DNA from: Desulfobacterales bacterium
GTDB taxonomy: Bacteria > Desulfobacterota > Desulfobacteria > Desulfobacterales > UBA2156
DNA: 64,000 bases
Assembly: GCA_011049715.1 (NCBI GenBank)
Contig: DRHF01000189.1
Coordinates: 1 to 64,000 of the forward strand
Reading direction: 5' to 3'
How positions within the stretch are numbered: position 1 is the first letter of the stretch; the number at the start of each line of letters is the position of its first letter. Position numbers and translations under genes: made by a program. The notes beneath the pieces were generated by a model, which was not told the DNA's origin, searched no databases, and saw only the letters and a list, made by a program, of their open reading frames with translations. Shown here one piece after another: positions 6,612-15,164 of this stretch.

Positions 6612-8585
6612 ATGATCACAATTGATTTGGCAGCAATGACAATTCGAAAAGCCAACGAGATCATCAGAGGGTATGGATCTACCCATCAAGATGTCGAAAT
6701 TGTTAACCCTGATGCTCGCCACTACATTGGTGTGGGACTTATCAGTCCCATCAAGGTCAAAATCCACGGTTCAGCCGGATATTATTGCGGTGGCCTGACA
6801 GACGGCCCCCATTTTGAGGTTGAAAAAAATGTGAGCTGGGGCGTGGGTGACAACATGTTCCTTGGAACGATTCTTGTCGGTGGAAACGCGGGTGCGATTG
6901 CCGGTGAGGGATTGCGGGGCGGGGAGATTGTGGTGAAGGGTAACATCGGCTCACGCGCCGGTCAGGTGATGAAAAAAGGCACGCTATGCTGCGCGGGCAA
7001 TTCCAATTTTATGGCCGGGTACATGATGTATGGCGGGCGTTTGATTATTCTCGGCAATTCAGGGGAACGGGTTGGCGAGGATATGATGGGCGGAGAAATC
7101 TATATCGGCGGCAAGGTCGAATCATTGGGAAGTGATGCTGAGCTCGTAGATTCCGAATCATCGGATATTGATAGCGTGATGGATTTTTTGGACCGCTACC
7201 GCTTGCCTTTTAAGGGTACCTTAAAAAAGGTCGTCTGTGCAGGCAAACAGCTTCGATTCAAAGTGGCCGAGCCGCGGATTCGCAACATGCCGTTCTTTAG
7301 CTTTTCCGGCGGTCATGTGGATTACTGGAACAAAAAAGTTCAGGAAGATATCCAGGTCAAATCGATCATCGGCCGCTACCGCATTCGGGGTTATGGCGCC
7401 GGGCGGCACATTCCTCATTTTTCCGATCTGGCCTTCAAAAGCGAATTGTCCGATTTGGGAAAGGACCCGGATGTGGTTTCAAAGGTGGATCTCAGGACCT
7501 TCATCGGTGATAAGCATGGCGGAAAACCGTTGGACCTCAGCATGCCGGTGATGATTGCTCCCATGAGTTTTGGCGCCCTCAGCCCACCGATGAAGACGGC
7601 GCTTGGAATTGCATCACGGCTCTCCGGTATTTCGGAAAACACCGGTGAGGGCGGCATGTATTCCTATGAACGGGCCGAGGCCCGACAACTGATTGCCCAG
7701 TGTCTGCCAGGTAGGCTCGGCTGGAATGTCCATGACATGAAACGTTCAGACGGAGTGGAAATCTATATATCGCAGGGCGCAAAGCCCGGACTCGGCGGTC
7801 AGTTGATGGCTGAAAAATTGACAAAAGAAATCGCTGCAATTCGTGGCATTCCTGCCGGTATGGATTTGCGTTCTCCCTCGCGTCATCCGGATATTTTGGG
7901 AGGCGATGACCTCATTATGAAGGTGCAGGAGTTCCGTGAGGCGGTCGGCTGGCGGGTGCCGGTCAGCATCAAGCTCGGTGCCGGTCGGATCCGAGACGAC
8001 ATCAAAATTGCATTCAAAGACGGACTGGACTTTGTCGAGTTGGACGGCATGCAAGGTGGAACCGGAGCCGCGGGCAACGAAGTACTGGAATATGTCGGCA
8101 TTCCGACCATCGCTGCGATTATGGAGGCTTTGGACGGACTGGAAGAGATTGAAGCTGCAGGCAAGCTGCCGATCGTTCTTATGGGCGGGATTAAAGACGG
8201 TGTCGATGCCGTAAAAGCCATTGCCCTTGGTGCGACGGCGGTCGGTCTCGGGACTTCCATGCTCATTGCCGGCGGTTGTGTTACCTGTATGCAGTGCAGC
8301 GTCGGCAGTTGCGTTGGCGGCCTTGCAACGCAGGACCCTGACCACGTGAACCGGTACGAAACTGAACACAGGGCCTCCCAGATGCATCGTTACCTGGAAT
8401 CGATGCGGTGGCAAATAGCGTCAATCGTTCATACCCTGGGATATAACGATATCCGGCAAGTCTCCTCCAAAGATCTTGTTGCCCTGACCCCTGAAGCGTC
8501 GGCCCTGACCCGCTTACCGTACGAGCCCGGGTACCGTGATCAAATCCGTGAACAAATCGAACAGGAAGGAGCTTTAATGCAATGA
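6612..8585 (+). CDS. Glutamate-synthase/N-methylglutamate-synthase-like subunit: GXGXG domain fused to FMN domain (MgsB+MgsC-like)
   Basis: 657 residues. Residues 1-215 form the GXGXG right-handed beta-helix (GGNAGAIAGEGLRGGEIVV, GNIGSRAGQVMKKG, GNSGERVGEDMMGG), equal to GltB3/MgsB. Residues about 260-640 form the FMN barrel (PMSFGALSPPMKTALGIAS, GEGGMYSYERAE, SIKLGAGRIRDDIKIA, LDGMQGGTGAA). The 3Fe-4S site is intact: Cys556, Cys562, Cys567 in the C-x5-C-x4-C spacing of glutamate synthases. In N-methylglutamate synthase these two parts are separate genes; here they are fused in the order GXGXG-FMN. It overlaps the next gene by 4 bases (ATGA), indicating coupled translation. It could be a glutamate synthase or an N-methylglutamate synthase; sequence alone does not decide. 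Confidence 0.85.
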   Translation: MITIDLAAMTIRKANEIIRGYGSTHQDVEIVNPDARHYIGVGLISPIKVKIHGSAGYYCGGLTDGPHFEVEKNVSWGVGDNMFLGTILVGGNAGAIAGEGLRGGEIVVKGNIGSRAGQVMKKGTLCCAGNSNFMAGYMMYGGRLIILGNSGERVGEDMMGGEIYIGGKVESLGSDAELVDSESSDIDSVMDFLDRYRLPFKGTLKKVVCAGKQLRFKVAEPRIRNMPFFSFSGGHVDYWNKKVQEDIQVKSIIGRYRIRGYGAGRHIPHFSDLAFKSELSDLGKDPDVVSKVDLRTFIGDKHGGKPLDLSMPVMIAPMSFGALSPPMKTALGIASRLSGISENTGEGGMYSYERAEARQLIAQCLPGRLGWNVHDMKRSDGVEIYISQGAKPGLGGQLMAEKLTKEIAAIRGIPAGMDLRSPSRHPDILGGDDLIMKVQEFREAVGWRVPVSIKLGAGRIRDDIKIAFKDGLDFVELDGMQGGTGAAGNEVLEYVGIPTIAAIMEALDGLEEIEAAGKLPIVLMGGIKDGVDAVKAIALGATAVGLGTSMLIAGGCVTCMQCSVGSCVGGLATQDPDHVNRYETEHRASQMHRYLESMRWQIASIVHTLGYNDIRQVSSKDLVALTPEASALTRLPYEPGYRDQIREQIEQEGALMQ

Positions 8586-11143
8586 CCGAGATAGGCGCCC
8601 AGGTCACAGAGCCAAAAGTTTTGTACGATGAGTACCATGATATTCAATGGGTTCCGGCGCCCTGCCAGGAGGCATGTCCCGTCGGTACCGATGTACCCTC
8701 CTACGTCGGCCTGATTTGGGAAGAAAAATATGAAGACGCGCTCGAGGCAATCACCGCCACCAACCCATTCAGCTCGGTTTGTGGACGTGTCTGCGCCATG
8801 CCATGCGAGACAAAGTGCCGACGGGGTGAAAGTGATGCGCCTGTGGCCATCCGCAATCTCAAACGCTTCGTCATGGAGCGGCTTGGCCACGATTTTCATC
8901 TTGCCCCCGTATCGGTGACCCGGTCTCAAACGATCGGTATTATCGGCAGCGGGCCTACCGGTCTGACCGCAGCTCAAGACCTTGCAGAAGCCGGGTATGA
9001 GGTACATGTGTACGAGAAATTGGAACGTCCCGGCGGCATGATGAATGTCTTTCCTGAATTTCGCATTCCTCGACGCGTTATTGAAGCCGACATCAACCGT
9101 TTGCTGGATCATTGCCCGGGAGTCAAAGTCCATTTGAACTGTGAACTGGGAGATGGAATCAGCCTCCAGGAACTAAAAAAACGTCACGATGCGATATTTT
9201 TAGCTATCGGCCTGTGGCGGAACAAATCCGCCGGCATCCCGGGAGAAAAAGATGGATTGGAGGGGTTTTACGGCATTGAGTTCCTAGACGACCTCAGCAA
9301 GGGTATAGAGATCGCATTGAGCGGAAAGGTGATTGTCATCGGTGGCGGAAACGTTGCGATGGACACGGCCAGGACCGCGCTGCGGGTCGGGGCACAGGAG
9401 GTCCAGCTTTATTGCCTTGAATCCAGAGAGGAAATGCCGGCCTTCAAATATGAAATCGAGCAAGCGGAAAAGGAAGGGGTTGTTGTCCATCCTTCCTGGG
9501 GCCCCAAACAGATCTTAAGCCACGATGGGAGAGTGACCGGGGTCGAGTTTAGAAACTGCATTTCCGTATTTGATCCCAGAGGGCGTTTCAATCCAGTTTA
9601 CGGCCAGAAGACCATGCGCGTTGATGGCGAGGTAGTGCTTTCCTCGATCGGCCTTGATGCGGATAACGCCGAACTGGAAAGCCTGGGCATGTTAGACCGC
9701 GGAAGGGTAAAAACCGACTTTGAGACGATGTGTACGTCTGACCCAAAAGTATTTGCAGCAGGCGATTGCGCCTTTGGCTCATCGGCGGTAGTATATGCCA
9801 TGAATCATGGACACCGGGCTGCGTATTATATACAGGCCTTTTTGGAAAACCGGAAAAACCCGCTTCCTTATCGCGTACCCTATCGTACGCGCCGGGTTCC
9901 GGTGGCCCAGGATCCGTTGTGGGAGAAATTACCACGGGAGGAGCAGCCTTTTCATGGTATCGGCAAGGATTGTCCTGCGCCCCGGTTATCAGAATGTGAG
10001 TCGACCATGGACGCCGAGGGGGTAAAACGACAAGCCGCTCGATGTCTGCGTTGTGACGCCGAGACAGGCTCATCCGATTATTCCCGGCGTACCCGCGAAC
10101 ATATTCAAGCCATGGCCCGGACCGAACCCGATGACATTGAACGACATAGACATATATTACTTCAACGGTTGAAACCCCGTAACAACCCATTTCCACCGGA
10201 ACGCCCGGCTCACATTGATGATCTTGTATTCCTTTCCGCGGCACTCACCCGGTTGGTGATCGACCCTTATCGCGAAGCATGTTCCACTATCACAGTGATC
10301 GGAGAATCGTTTGCTTTAAAACAGCCGTTTCTCTGTGTCGGCTTTGACGAAGCGCCCGAAGAGGTCCAACAGGCGTTGGCGTTAGGTCTGGCAGGAAGCG
10401 GTTGTGCTTACATCGGCTTTCAGCCGCTATTTACAGGAAATCCTGAAGTCGAGGCATCTTCTCAAGATGGAAAATTGAGATGGTTACAACTTATTTCTCC
10501 GGATCGGTCCGAACCCCGGGCCGATGCAGATGGATTGATACACGTGATCGGACCCGAATTTCATCCGATTCATGCAGAACGGCTCCACCAGGATCAATTG
10601 CTGGGTCTGGCGGTTTCCGCCCCGGCGCTGGAAAAGGCAATCCCATATGCTTTGGAACAAGGGTTTGATCTGTTGCTGCTCGATGGCAGTTCCGGGATAG
10701 ACAAACCGTGGACTGAACTGCACGTTGAACCGGACCTGACAGTCATGCGCGATGCCATTCGTCTGTTGCGCAAAATTAACCGTGAAGAAGATATTTCCCT
10801 GCTTTATTTCGGCGGTCTGAAATCTGGAACCGATGTGGCCAAAGCGCTGGCAATTAATTGCAACGCCGGTGTATTCGGCGTGGCGATGGGAATTGCCATC
10901 GGGGGTGTCATCGAAGGCGATCATATTAAATTTGATAGCAGCCGTACGCTTGAAGAGCGCCGAAATGCGGTTGAAAGTTGGATCAGGGCCACTGCGCAGG
11001 AAACGGCCATAATTGCTCGATGTACCGGCAAAACAAATGTTCACAATCTGGAACCGGAAGACATGCGCAGTATCACTATTTCCACTTCAAAAGCATTAGA
11101 TATACCCTTGGCATCCGGTATGGGACGTAGGGAAGGATTTTAG
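8582..11143 (+). CDS. GltD-like FAD/NAD(P)H oxidoreductase with C-terminal degenerate FMN-barrel domain
   Basis: 853 residues. Residues 20-100 carry the cysteine-rich Fe-S domain of GltD/dihydropyrimidine dehydrogenase (CQEACPVGTDVPSY, CGRVCAMPCETKC). FAD site IIGSGPTGLTAAQDLAEAG at about 120-138; NAD(P)H site VIGGGNVAMDTARTALRVG at about 252-270; GDCAFGSSAVVYAM contacts FAD. Residues about 545-853 are an unusual extension resembling the second half of the glutamate-synthase FMN barrel (YFGGLKSGTDVAKALAINC, then CTGKTNVHNLEPEDM near the end) but without the Fe-S cysteines. GltD proteins are normally about 450-500 residues. The extension may be a structural or electron-transfer partner for the preceding FMN subunit. 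Role: passes electrons from NAD(P)H to that subunit. Confidence 0.75.
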   Translation: MTEIGAQVTEPKVLYDEYHDIQWVPAPCQEACPVGTDVPSYVGLIWEEKYEDALEAITATNPFSSVCGRVCAMPCETKCRRGESDAPVAIRNLKRFVMERLGHDFHLAPVSVTRSQTIGIIGSGPTGLTAAQDLAEAGYEVHVYEKLERPGGMMNVFPEFRIPRRVIEADINRLLDHCPGVKVHLNCELGDGISLQELKKRHDAIFLAIGLWRNKSAGIPGEKDGLEGFYGIEFLDDLSKGIEIALSGKVIVIGGGNVAMDTARTALRVGAQEVQLYCLESREEMPAFKYEIEQAEKEGVVVHPSWGPKQILSHDGRVTGVEFRNCISVFDPRGRFNPVYGQKTMRVDGEVVLSSIGLDADNAELESLGMLDRGRVKTDFETMCTSDPKVFAAGDCAFGSSAVVYAMNHGHRAAYYIQAFLENRKNPLPYRVPYRTRRVPVAQDPLWEKLPREEQPFHGIGKDCPAPRLSECESTMDAEGVKRQAARCLRCDAETGSSDYSRRTREHIQAMARTEPDDIERHRHILLQRLKPRNNPFPPERPAHIDDLVFLSAALTRLVIDPYREACSTITVIGESFALKQPFLCVGFDEAPEEVQQALALGLAGSGCAYIGFQPLFTGNPEVEASSQDGKLRWLQLISPDRSEPRADADGLIHVIGPEFHPIHAERLHQDQLLGLAVSAPALEKAIPYALEQGFDLLLLDGSSGIDKPWTELHVEPDLTVMRDAIRLLRKINREEDISLLYFGGLKSGTDVAKALAINCNAGVFGVAMGIAIGGVIEGDHIKFDSSRTLEERRNAVESWIRATAQETAIIARCTGKTNVHNLEPEDMRSITISTSKALDIPLASGMGRREGF

Positions 11144-11215
11144 GAGGAAAATGAAAAATTCTCCCTTCCAATTTTTTTACTTTCTCTCAATCTAAATTTA
11201 AGGAGTATTGCAGTC

Positions 11216-12670
11216 ATGGAAAAAGGAACATTAGGAGGGTTGAACGGCGGGATCTATCGCCCCTTCACCGATGTGGACCTGCGTAAGGTTGATGGGGCAA
11301 TTACCCGGCTTTTGTCCGAAGTTGGGATCAAGGTAGCGAATAAACGCGCCTTTGAGCTGTTCAAGGCCAAGGGCATTGAGACGGACGAAGAAAAGAAACT
11401 GGTGTATATCCCCAGAGGATTGCTGGAAGATTGTATCGCTTCAACACCTTCGGAGCTTATTTTATACGGCCGTGGCAATCCAGATTACAACATCCATGTG
11501 GGGGGCACTCGCGTTCATTTTGGCAGCGGTGGAACAGCGTTGAACATTATAGATCTGGAAACAGGACAAAAACGTCCCTCCACACTCAAAGATGTTCAGA
11601 ATGTCTCCAAACTGATGGACTATCTGGACAACGCCCATTTTCAAGTTATCCCTGTTTTCCCAAACGATCTGCCGATTGAGAAGGTGGACATCAATCGTTT
11701 TTTTGCGGCTATAAACAACACGAACAAGCACGTCCAGGGCGGTATCTACACGGCTTCAGGAACCAAGGAAGTAGTGGAGATGTGTTCCATGATTGCGGGT
11801 GGTCTGGAGGCGCTGCAGAAGGAACCCTGGGTTTCGTTTATCACCTGCATGATCAGCCCTCTGGAAATCGATCAAACCTACGGCGATTTAATGATGATCT
11901 GCGCTGAATCGGGACTCCCGTTGTCCATTCCCGCCGAGCCGCTCACAGGGGCCACCGGTCCTATTACGGTTGCGGGAAATGTGGCCAACGTTTGCGCTGA
12001 GTCATTGGCGGGCCTCTGTTTGGCCCAAATCGTCAATAAGGGAACGCCTGTATTGATGGCCTGCACATCCGCGTCCACGGATCTGCGAACCATGGGATAT
12101 GTGTCCGGCTCTGTGGAGGAAGGGCTTATCAATGCTTGCGCCGCACAAATGGCACAGTATTACGAGCTTCCTTTTTACGGAACCGCAGGACAATCTGATT
12201 CCAAGATTCTGGATGCACAGGCCGGTTACGAAGGTGCGATCACCAACCTGCTCGTGGGCATGGCCGGGGGCAATTTCATTCATGACGCATTGGGACTTCT
12301 GGAATTTTGCCTAACAGCTTCATATGAAAAGTACGTCATGGACAATGAAATTCTGGGTGAAGTGATGCGTGTTTTGAAAGGGGTGACGGTAACAGAGGAG
12401 ACACTGGCAGTGGATGTCACGGCTGAAGTGGGTCCCGGAGGAAACTTTCTTCAGGAAGATCACACATTTGATCACATGCGCGAGGAACATTTTGTGCCCA
12501 AGATTGCAGACCGGAAGCCGAGGGAAAAATGGGAGGCGACAGGGAAAAAAGATACGTTTACCCGTTGTCATGAGATCGTGCTTGAAGTCCTTGAAACCCA
12601 TAAAGCCGAGCCGGTGGATGAAGAGGTTGTGAAAGCCATCCGGACCAAATTCAAGAATTTTGTGCAATAG
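11216..12670 (+). CDS. MttB-family (non-pyrrolysine) trimethylamine/betaine:corrinoid methyltransferase
   Basis: 484 residues, start preceded by AAGGAG. MttB-superfamily features: GATGPITVAGNVANVCAESL in the barrel, then GQSDSKILDAQAG and near the end GPGGNFLQEDHT. The frame has no amber codon, so it belongs to the non-Pyl branch, whose characterised members demethylate quaternary amines (MtgB glycine betaine, MtpB proline betaine, MtcB carnitine). Followed at 65 bases by its likely corrinoid partner and then a pterin methyltransferase, forming a complete substrate:corrinoid:tetrahydrofolate module. Its placement directly after glutamate-synthase-like subunits suggests that the substrate could be an N-methylated amino acid; the substrate is not known. 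Confidence 0.85.
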   Translation: MEKGTLGGLNGGIYRPFTDVDLRKVDGAITRLLSEVGIKVANKRAFELFKAKGIETDEEKKLVYIPRGLLEDCIASTPSELILYGRGNPDYNIHVGGTRVHFGSGGTALNIIDLETGQKRPSTLKDVQNVSKLMDYLDNAHFQVIPVFPNDLPIEKVDINRFFAAINNTNKHVQGGIYTASGTKEVVEMCSMIAGGLEALQKEPWVSFITCMISPLEIDQTYGDLMMICAESGLPLSIPAEPLTGATGPITVAGNVANVCAESLAGLCLAQIVNKGTPVLMACTSASTDLRTMGYVSGSVEEGLINACAAQMAQYYELPFYGTAGQSDSKILDAQAGYEGAITNLLVGMAGGNFIHDALGLLEFCLTASYEKYVMDNEILGEVMRVLKGVTVTEETLAVDVTAEVGPGGNFLQEDHTFDHMREEHFVPKIADRKPREKWEATGKKDTFTRCHEIVLEVLETHKAEPVDEEVVKAIRTKFKNFVQ

Positions 12671-12735
12671 AAATATATGGATAAATGCATAGCATAGATA
12701 GATAATTAATTTTTTCACCAAGGAGGAAATGATCG

Positions 12736-13365
12736 ATGGCAGATCTTACAGACATTATCAATGGGGTTTTCAAAGGTAAACTCAAGGAAATTCAAGGTCT
12801 GGTTCAGGCAGTTTTAGATGAAGGGGTTAATGCCGACCAGATTTTGGACGAAGGATTAGTCAAGGGGATGGATGTGGTGGCACAAAAGTGGAAAGAAGGC
12901 GAAGTTTTCGTGCCGGAGGTCCTTCGATCCGCCAAAACCATGCAATCGGGCATGGATATTCTAAAACCACTTCTGGGAGAAGATGCATTGAAACCGAAGG
13001 GTGTTTTTGCTATTGGAACGGTCAAGGGAGATCTGCACGATATCGGGAAGAACCTGGTAGCCATTATGTTGGAAAGTGTGGGTTATCAGGTGATCAATCT
13101 GGGGATTGATCTGGATCCAAGTGTTTTTGTGGAGCAGGTAGAAAAAGGGGTATCCCTCATCGGCATGTCTGCACTTTTGACCACAACGATACCCCAGATG
13201 AAAATCGTAATCGACTCCCTTGAAGAAGCGGGACTTAGACAGAAGTGTAAGATCTGGATAGGGGGGGCGCCGGTGACCCAGGAGTTTGCCGATGAGATCG
13301 GAGCCGACTTTTATTGCATAGAAGCGGCCCAGTGTATCGATCAATTAAACAGCCTCAATCCCTGA
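12736..13365 (+). CDS. Corrinoid (B12-binding) methyl-carrier protein, MtgC/MttC-like
   Basis: 209 residues with a strong ribosome site (AAGGAGGAAATGATCG). Residues 1-85 are the helical cap domain (GMDVVAQKWKEGEVFVPEVL); residues 88-205 the Rossmann B12 domain with the base-off cobalamin motif GDLHDIGKNL (Asp99, His101, Gly104), then VINLGIDL, GMSALLTTT and IGGAPVTQEFADEIGAD. His101 would be the lower cobalt ligand. It accepts the methyl group from the MttB homologue upstream and gives it to the pterin methyltransferase downstream. It is the only stand-alone corrinoid protein in the window, so the three MttB homologues at 48-62 kb must share it or use proteins encoded elsewhere. Confidence 0.93.
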   Translation: MADLTDIINGVFKGKLKEIQGLVQAVLDEGVNADQILDEGLVKGMDVVAQKWKEGEVFVPEVLRSAKTMQSGMDILKPLLGEDALKPKGVFAIGTVKGDLHDIGKNLVAIMLESVGYQVINLGIDLDPSVFVEQVEKGVSLIGMSALLTTTIPQMKIVIDSLEEAGLRQKCKIWIGGAPVTQEFADEIGADFYCIEAAQCIDQLNSLNP

Positions 13366-13415
13366 GGGGCCATTTCAAAACAGATTTTTTACTTTATAAT
13401 AGAAAGGCATAAGCT

Positions 13416-14213
13416 GTGATTATTATTGGAGAAAGGATTAATACGAGTCGAAAGCCCATTGATGAGGCTGTCGATAAACGAGACCAGGCTTTTTTACAGG
13501 ATGAAGCCCGCAAACAGGAAGCAGCAGGAGCTGCCTTCATCGATGTAAATTGTGGATCGAGGTTGAAATCCGAGTGCGATGATTTCCTTTGGCTGCTGGA
13601 CCTGATACAAGAGGCTGTTTCGATTCCCCTTTGCCTGGATAGCCCGGATCCGAAGGTGCTGGCAGCCGGCTTGAAACAGGTTAAGCAAAGACCGCTGATT
13701 AATTCCATCACCCTTGAACCGGATCGTTTTGATGAAGTGGCCCCTATCCTGGAAGGTGATGTGGCCGATGTGATTGGCCTCTGTATGGACGAAACCGGGA
13801 TTCCAAATACAACGGAAAAAACAGTCGAAAACGCCGTCAGGTTGGTGAAAAAACTAGAGGCGTTGGGATTAAAGCGTTCGAGCATCTATCTCGATCCGCT
13901 GATTCAGCCCTTGAGCACCGATACGGAAAATGGTAATACTGCGTTAGCTTCCATCGCAACGATTATGGAATCGCTTTCAGGAGTCCACACCACTTGTGGA
14001 CTAAGCAATGTTTCTTACGGTTTGCCGGAACGCTACCTCATTAACCGAACCTTTCTGGTCTGTGCCATGGACAAGGGGCTTGATTCAGCGATCATCGATC
14101 CCCTGGATAAAAAGATCATGACCAACCTCCTGACCGCGGAGATGATTCTCGGTATGGATGAATACTGCGGTAACTTTATCGATGCCATGCGTGATGGGAA
14201 AATCGCAAGCTAG
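13416..14213 (+). CDS. Methyltetrahydrofolate:corrinoid methyltransferase (MtgA/MtrH/AcsE-like, pterin-binding)
   Basis: 265 residues with a GTG start. The dihydropteroate-synthase-like barrel is visible: IIIGERINTSRKPIDEAV, AAGAAFIDVNCG (pterin-contacting Asp-Asn-Cys), PLCLDSPDPKVLAAGL, PLINSITLE, LDPLIQPL, GLSNVSYGLPERYLINRTFL. Family members move a methyl group between a corrinoid protein and tetrahydrofolate. In the glycine-betaine systems MtgA makes methyl-THF from the corrinoid protein, which here would feed the Wood-Ljungdahl methyl branch. Its position 50 bases after the corrinoid gene supports this direction. Confidence 0.9.
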   Translation: MIIIGERINTSRKPIDEAVDKRDQAFLQDEARKQEAAGAAFIDVNCGSRLKSECDDFLWLLDLIQEAVSIPLCLDSPDPKVLAAGLKQVKQRPLINSITLEPDRFDEVAPILEGDVADVIGLCMDETGIPNTTEKTVENAVRLVKKLEALGLKRSSIYLDPLIQPLSTDTENGNTALASIATIMESLSGVHTTCGLSNVSYGLPERYLINRTFLVCAMDKGLDSAIIDPLDKKIMTNLLTAEMILGMDEYCGNFIDAMRDGKIAS

Positions 14214-14224
14214 CCGGATCAATT

Positions 14225-14300
14225 TATGACAAAAAAGGCCACTATCCTCTTCGTGCAGTCGAGTTTGGGATCGATGTCGGCGGCACGTTTAGCGATGAGG
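14225..14300 (+). pseudogene. Possible remnant of an ASKHA/hydantoinase-type N-terminus
   Basis: In the frame two bases off the preceding gene, 14264-14296 reads FGIDVGGTFSD, the phosphate-1 motif typical of hydantoinase/oxoprolinase and ASKHA proteins, preceded by a short open stretch. There is no start codon with a ribosome site and the frame stops at 14378. A 37-codon reading frame (14226-14339) in another frame is also present. Chance cannot be excluded for a match of 11 residues. Confidence 0.2.
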
Positions 14301-14339
14301 CAAACTCCCGGCCCCGAAAAGGGCTGTTTCGAGGATTAA

Positions 14340-14957
14340 ATGGACCAACAGAATGCACACAGCATATCGGGTGCGCGTGATAATAAACTGGAAGTTTCAA
14401 TCGGCCGGCAGGTACGTGCCTTTCGAAAAAAGCTAGAGCTGACCATTGCCGGACTGGCTAAATTGGCCGGCCTTTCCAACGGCATGTTGTCAAAAATTGA
14501 AAACGGCGTTGCTTCTCCCTCATTGGCTACGCTTCAGTCGCTGGCAGATGCCCTTCACATACCGTTCACCGCCTTTTTCCGTAAGTACGAAGAGGAAAGA
14601 GACGTCAGCTTCGTCCGCGCCGGCGATGGACTCATTATCGAGCGCCGCGGCACCCGTTCCGGTCACCAATATCAGCTCTTGGGCCACAGCATCGGTAAAA
14701 CCATCGCTGTTGAGCCCTATATGATCACCCTCACCAGAGAATCCGATGTTTTCCCGATTTTTCAACATTCCGGCATGGAGTTTATCTACATGATCGAAGG
14801 TGAGGTGGGATACAGGCATGGGAATAAGACCTATTCCCTCACCCCGGGGGACTCGCTTTTTTTCGACGCTGACGCCCCCCACGGTCCGGAGGCGCTGAAA
14901 AAATTACCGATCCGGTTTTTATCGGTGATTGCCTATTCCCGCTTTAGCGAGGAATAG
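14340..14957 (+). CDS. XRE-family regulator with C-terminal cupin domain
   Basis: 205 residues; GAGG lies 5 bases before the ATG. Residues 20-75 form the HTH (VRAFRKKLELTIAGLAKLAG, LSNGMLSKIENGVASPSLAT). Residues 125-200 form the cupin sensor (HSGMEFIYMIEGEVGYRHG, YSLTPGDSLFFDADAPHGPE). This is the architecture of PuuR, which controls the gamma-glutamylputrescine pathway with the glutamine-synthetase-like PuuA, and of many amine or amino-acid catabolic regulators. Sited between the methyl-transfer module and the GlnT-type synthetase, it probably controls this cluster in response to a small metabolite bound in the cupin. Confidence 0.88.
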   Translation: MDQQNAHSISGARDNKLEVSIGRQVRAFRKKLELTIAGLAKLAGLSNGMLSKIENGVASPSLATLQSLADALHIPFTAFFRKYEEERDVSFVRAGDGLIIERRGTRSGHQYQLLGHSIGKTIAVEPYMITLTRESDVFPIFQHSGMEFIYMIEGEVGYRHGNKTYSLTPGDSLFFDADAPHGPEALKKLPIRFLSVIAYSRFSEE

Positions 14958-15034
14958 GGTTTTGTATCATCCCTGTTCCTGGGGTTGAAAATCTCAACCG
15001 GTACATTAAAAGAAGCAACGACAGATAATAGAAA

Positions 15035-15128
15035 ATCAAGTTTCGCACCTGATATTTTAAGGAAAGTCGCATCAGGCATAGGGTTACCAGATGCGGCACC
15101 GTGCCCCATTGGGGGTGCGAAACTTGAC
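15035..15128 (+). mobile_element. 94-bp internally deleted MITE copy with 7-bp target duplication
   Basis: Same terminal repeats as the 292-bp elements (TCAAGTTTCGCACC and GGTGCGAAACTTGA) with outer arms retained and about 200 inner bases missing. ATAGAAA flanks both sides (15028-15034 and 15129-15135), as expected for a target duplication. It lies between the regulator and the GlnT gene. Confidence 0.8.
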
Positions 15129-15164
15129 ATAGAAACATAAAGATTGAAAAGGAGGAATTAAGAC

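Noticed and set aside
7746-8414. 222-codon antisense frame over the FMN subunit, and the 218-codon antisense frame at 9588-10244
   Set aside because: Shadows of well-supported genes on the plus strand, with compositions unlike proteins and no domain.
5327-11143. Plain archaeal-type glutamate synthase only
   Set aside because: Not excluded: the GltD-like subunit favours it. It was not adopted as the only reading because domain order, amidotransferase length, the GlnT type and the methyl-transfer neighbours fit an N-methylglutamate-type system as well.
11216-12670. Pyrrolysine-encoding mttB
   Set aside because: None of the four MttB homologues has an in-frame TAG; their frames run continuously through the region where MttB has pyrrolysine.
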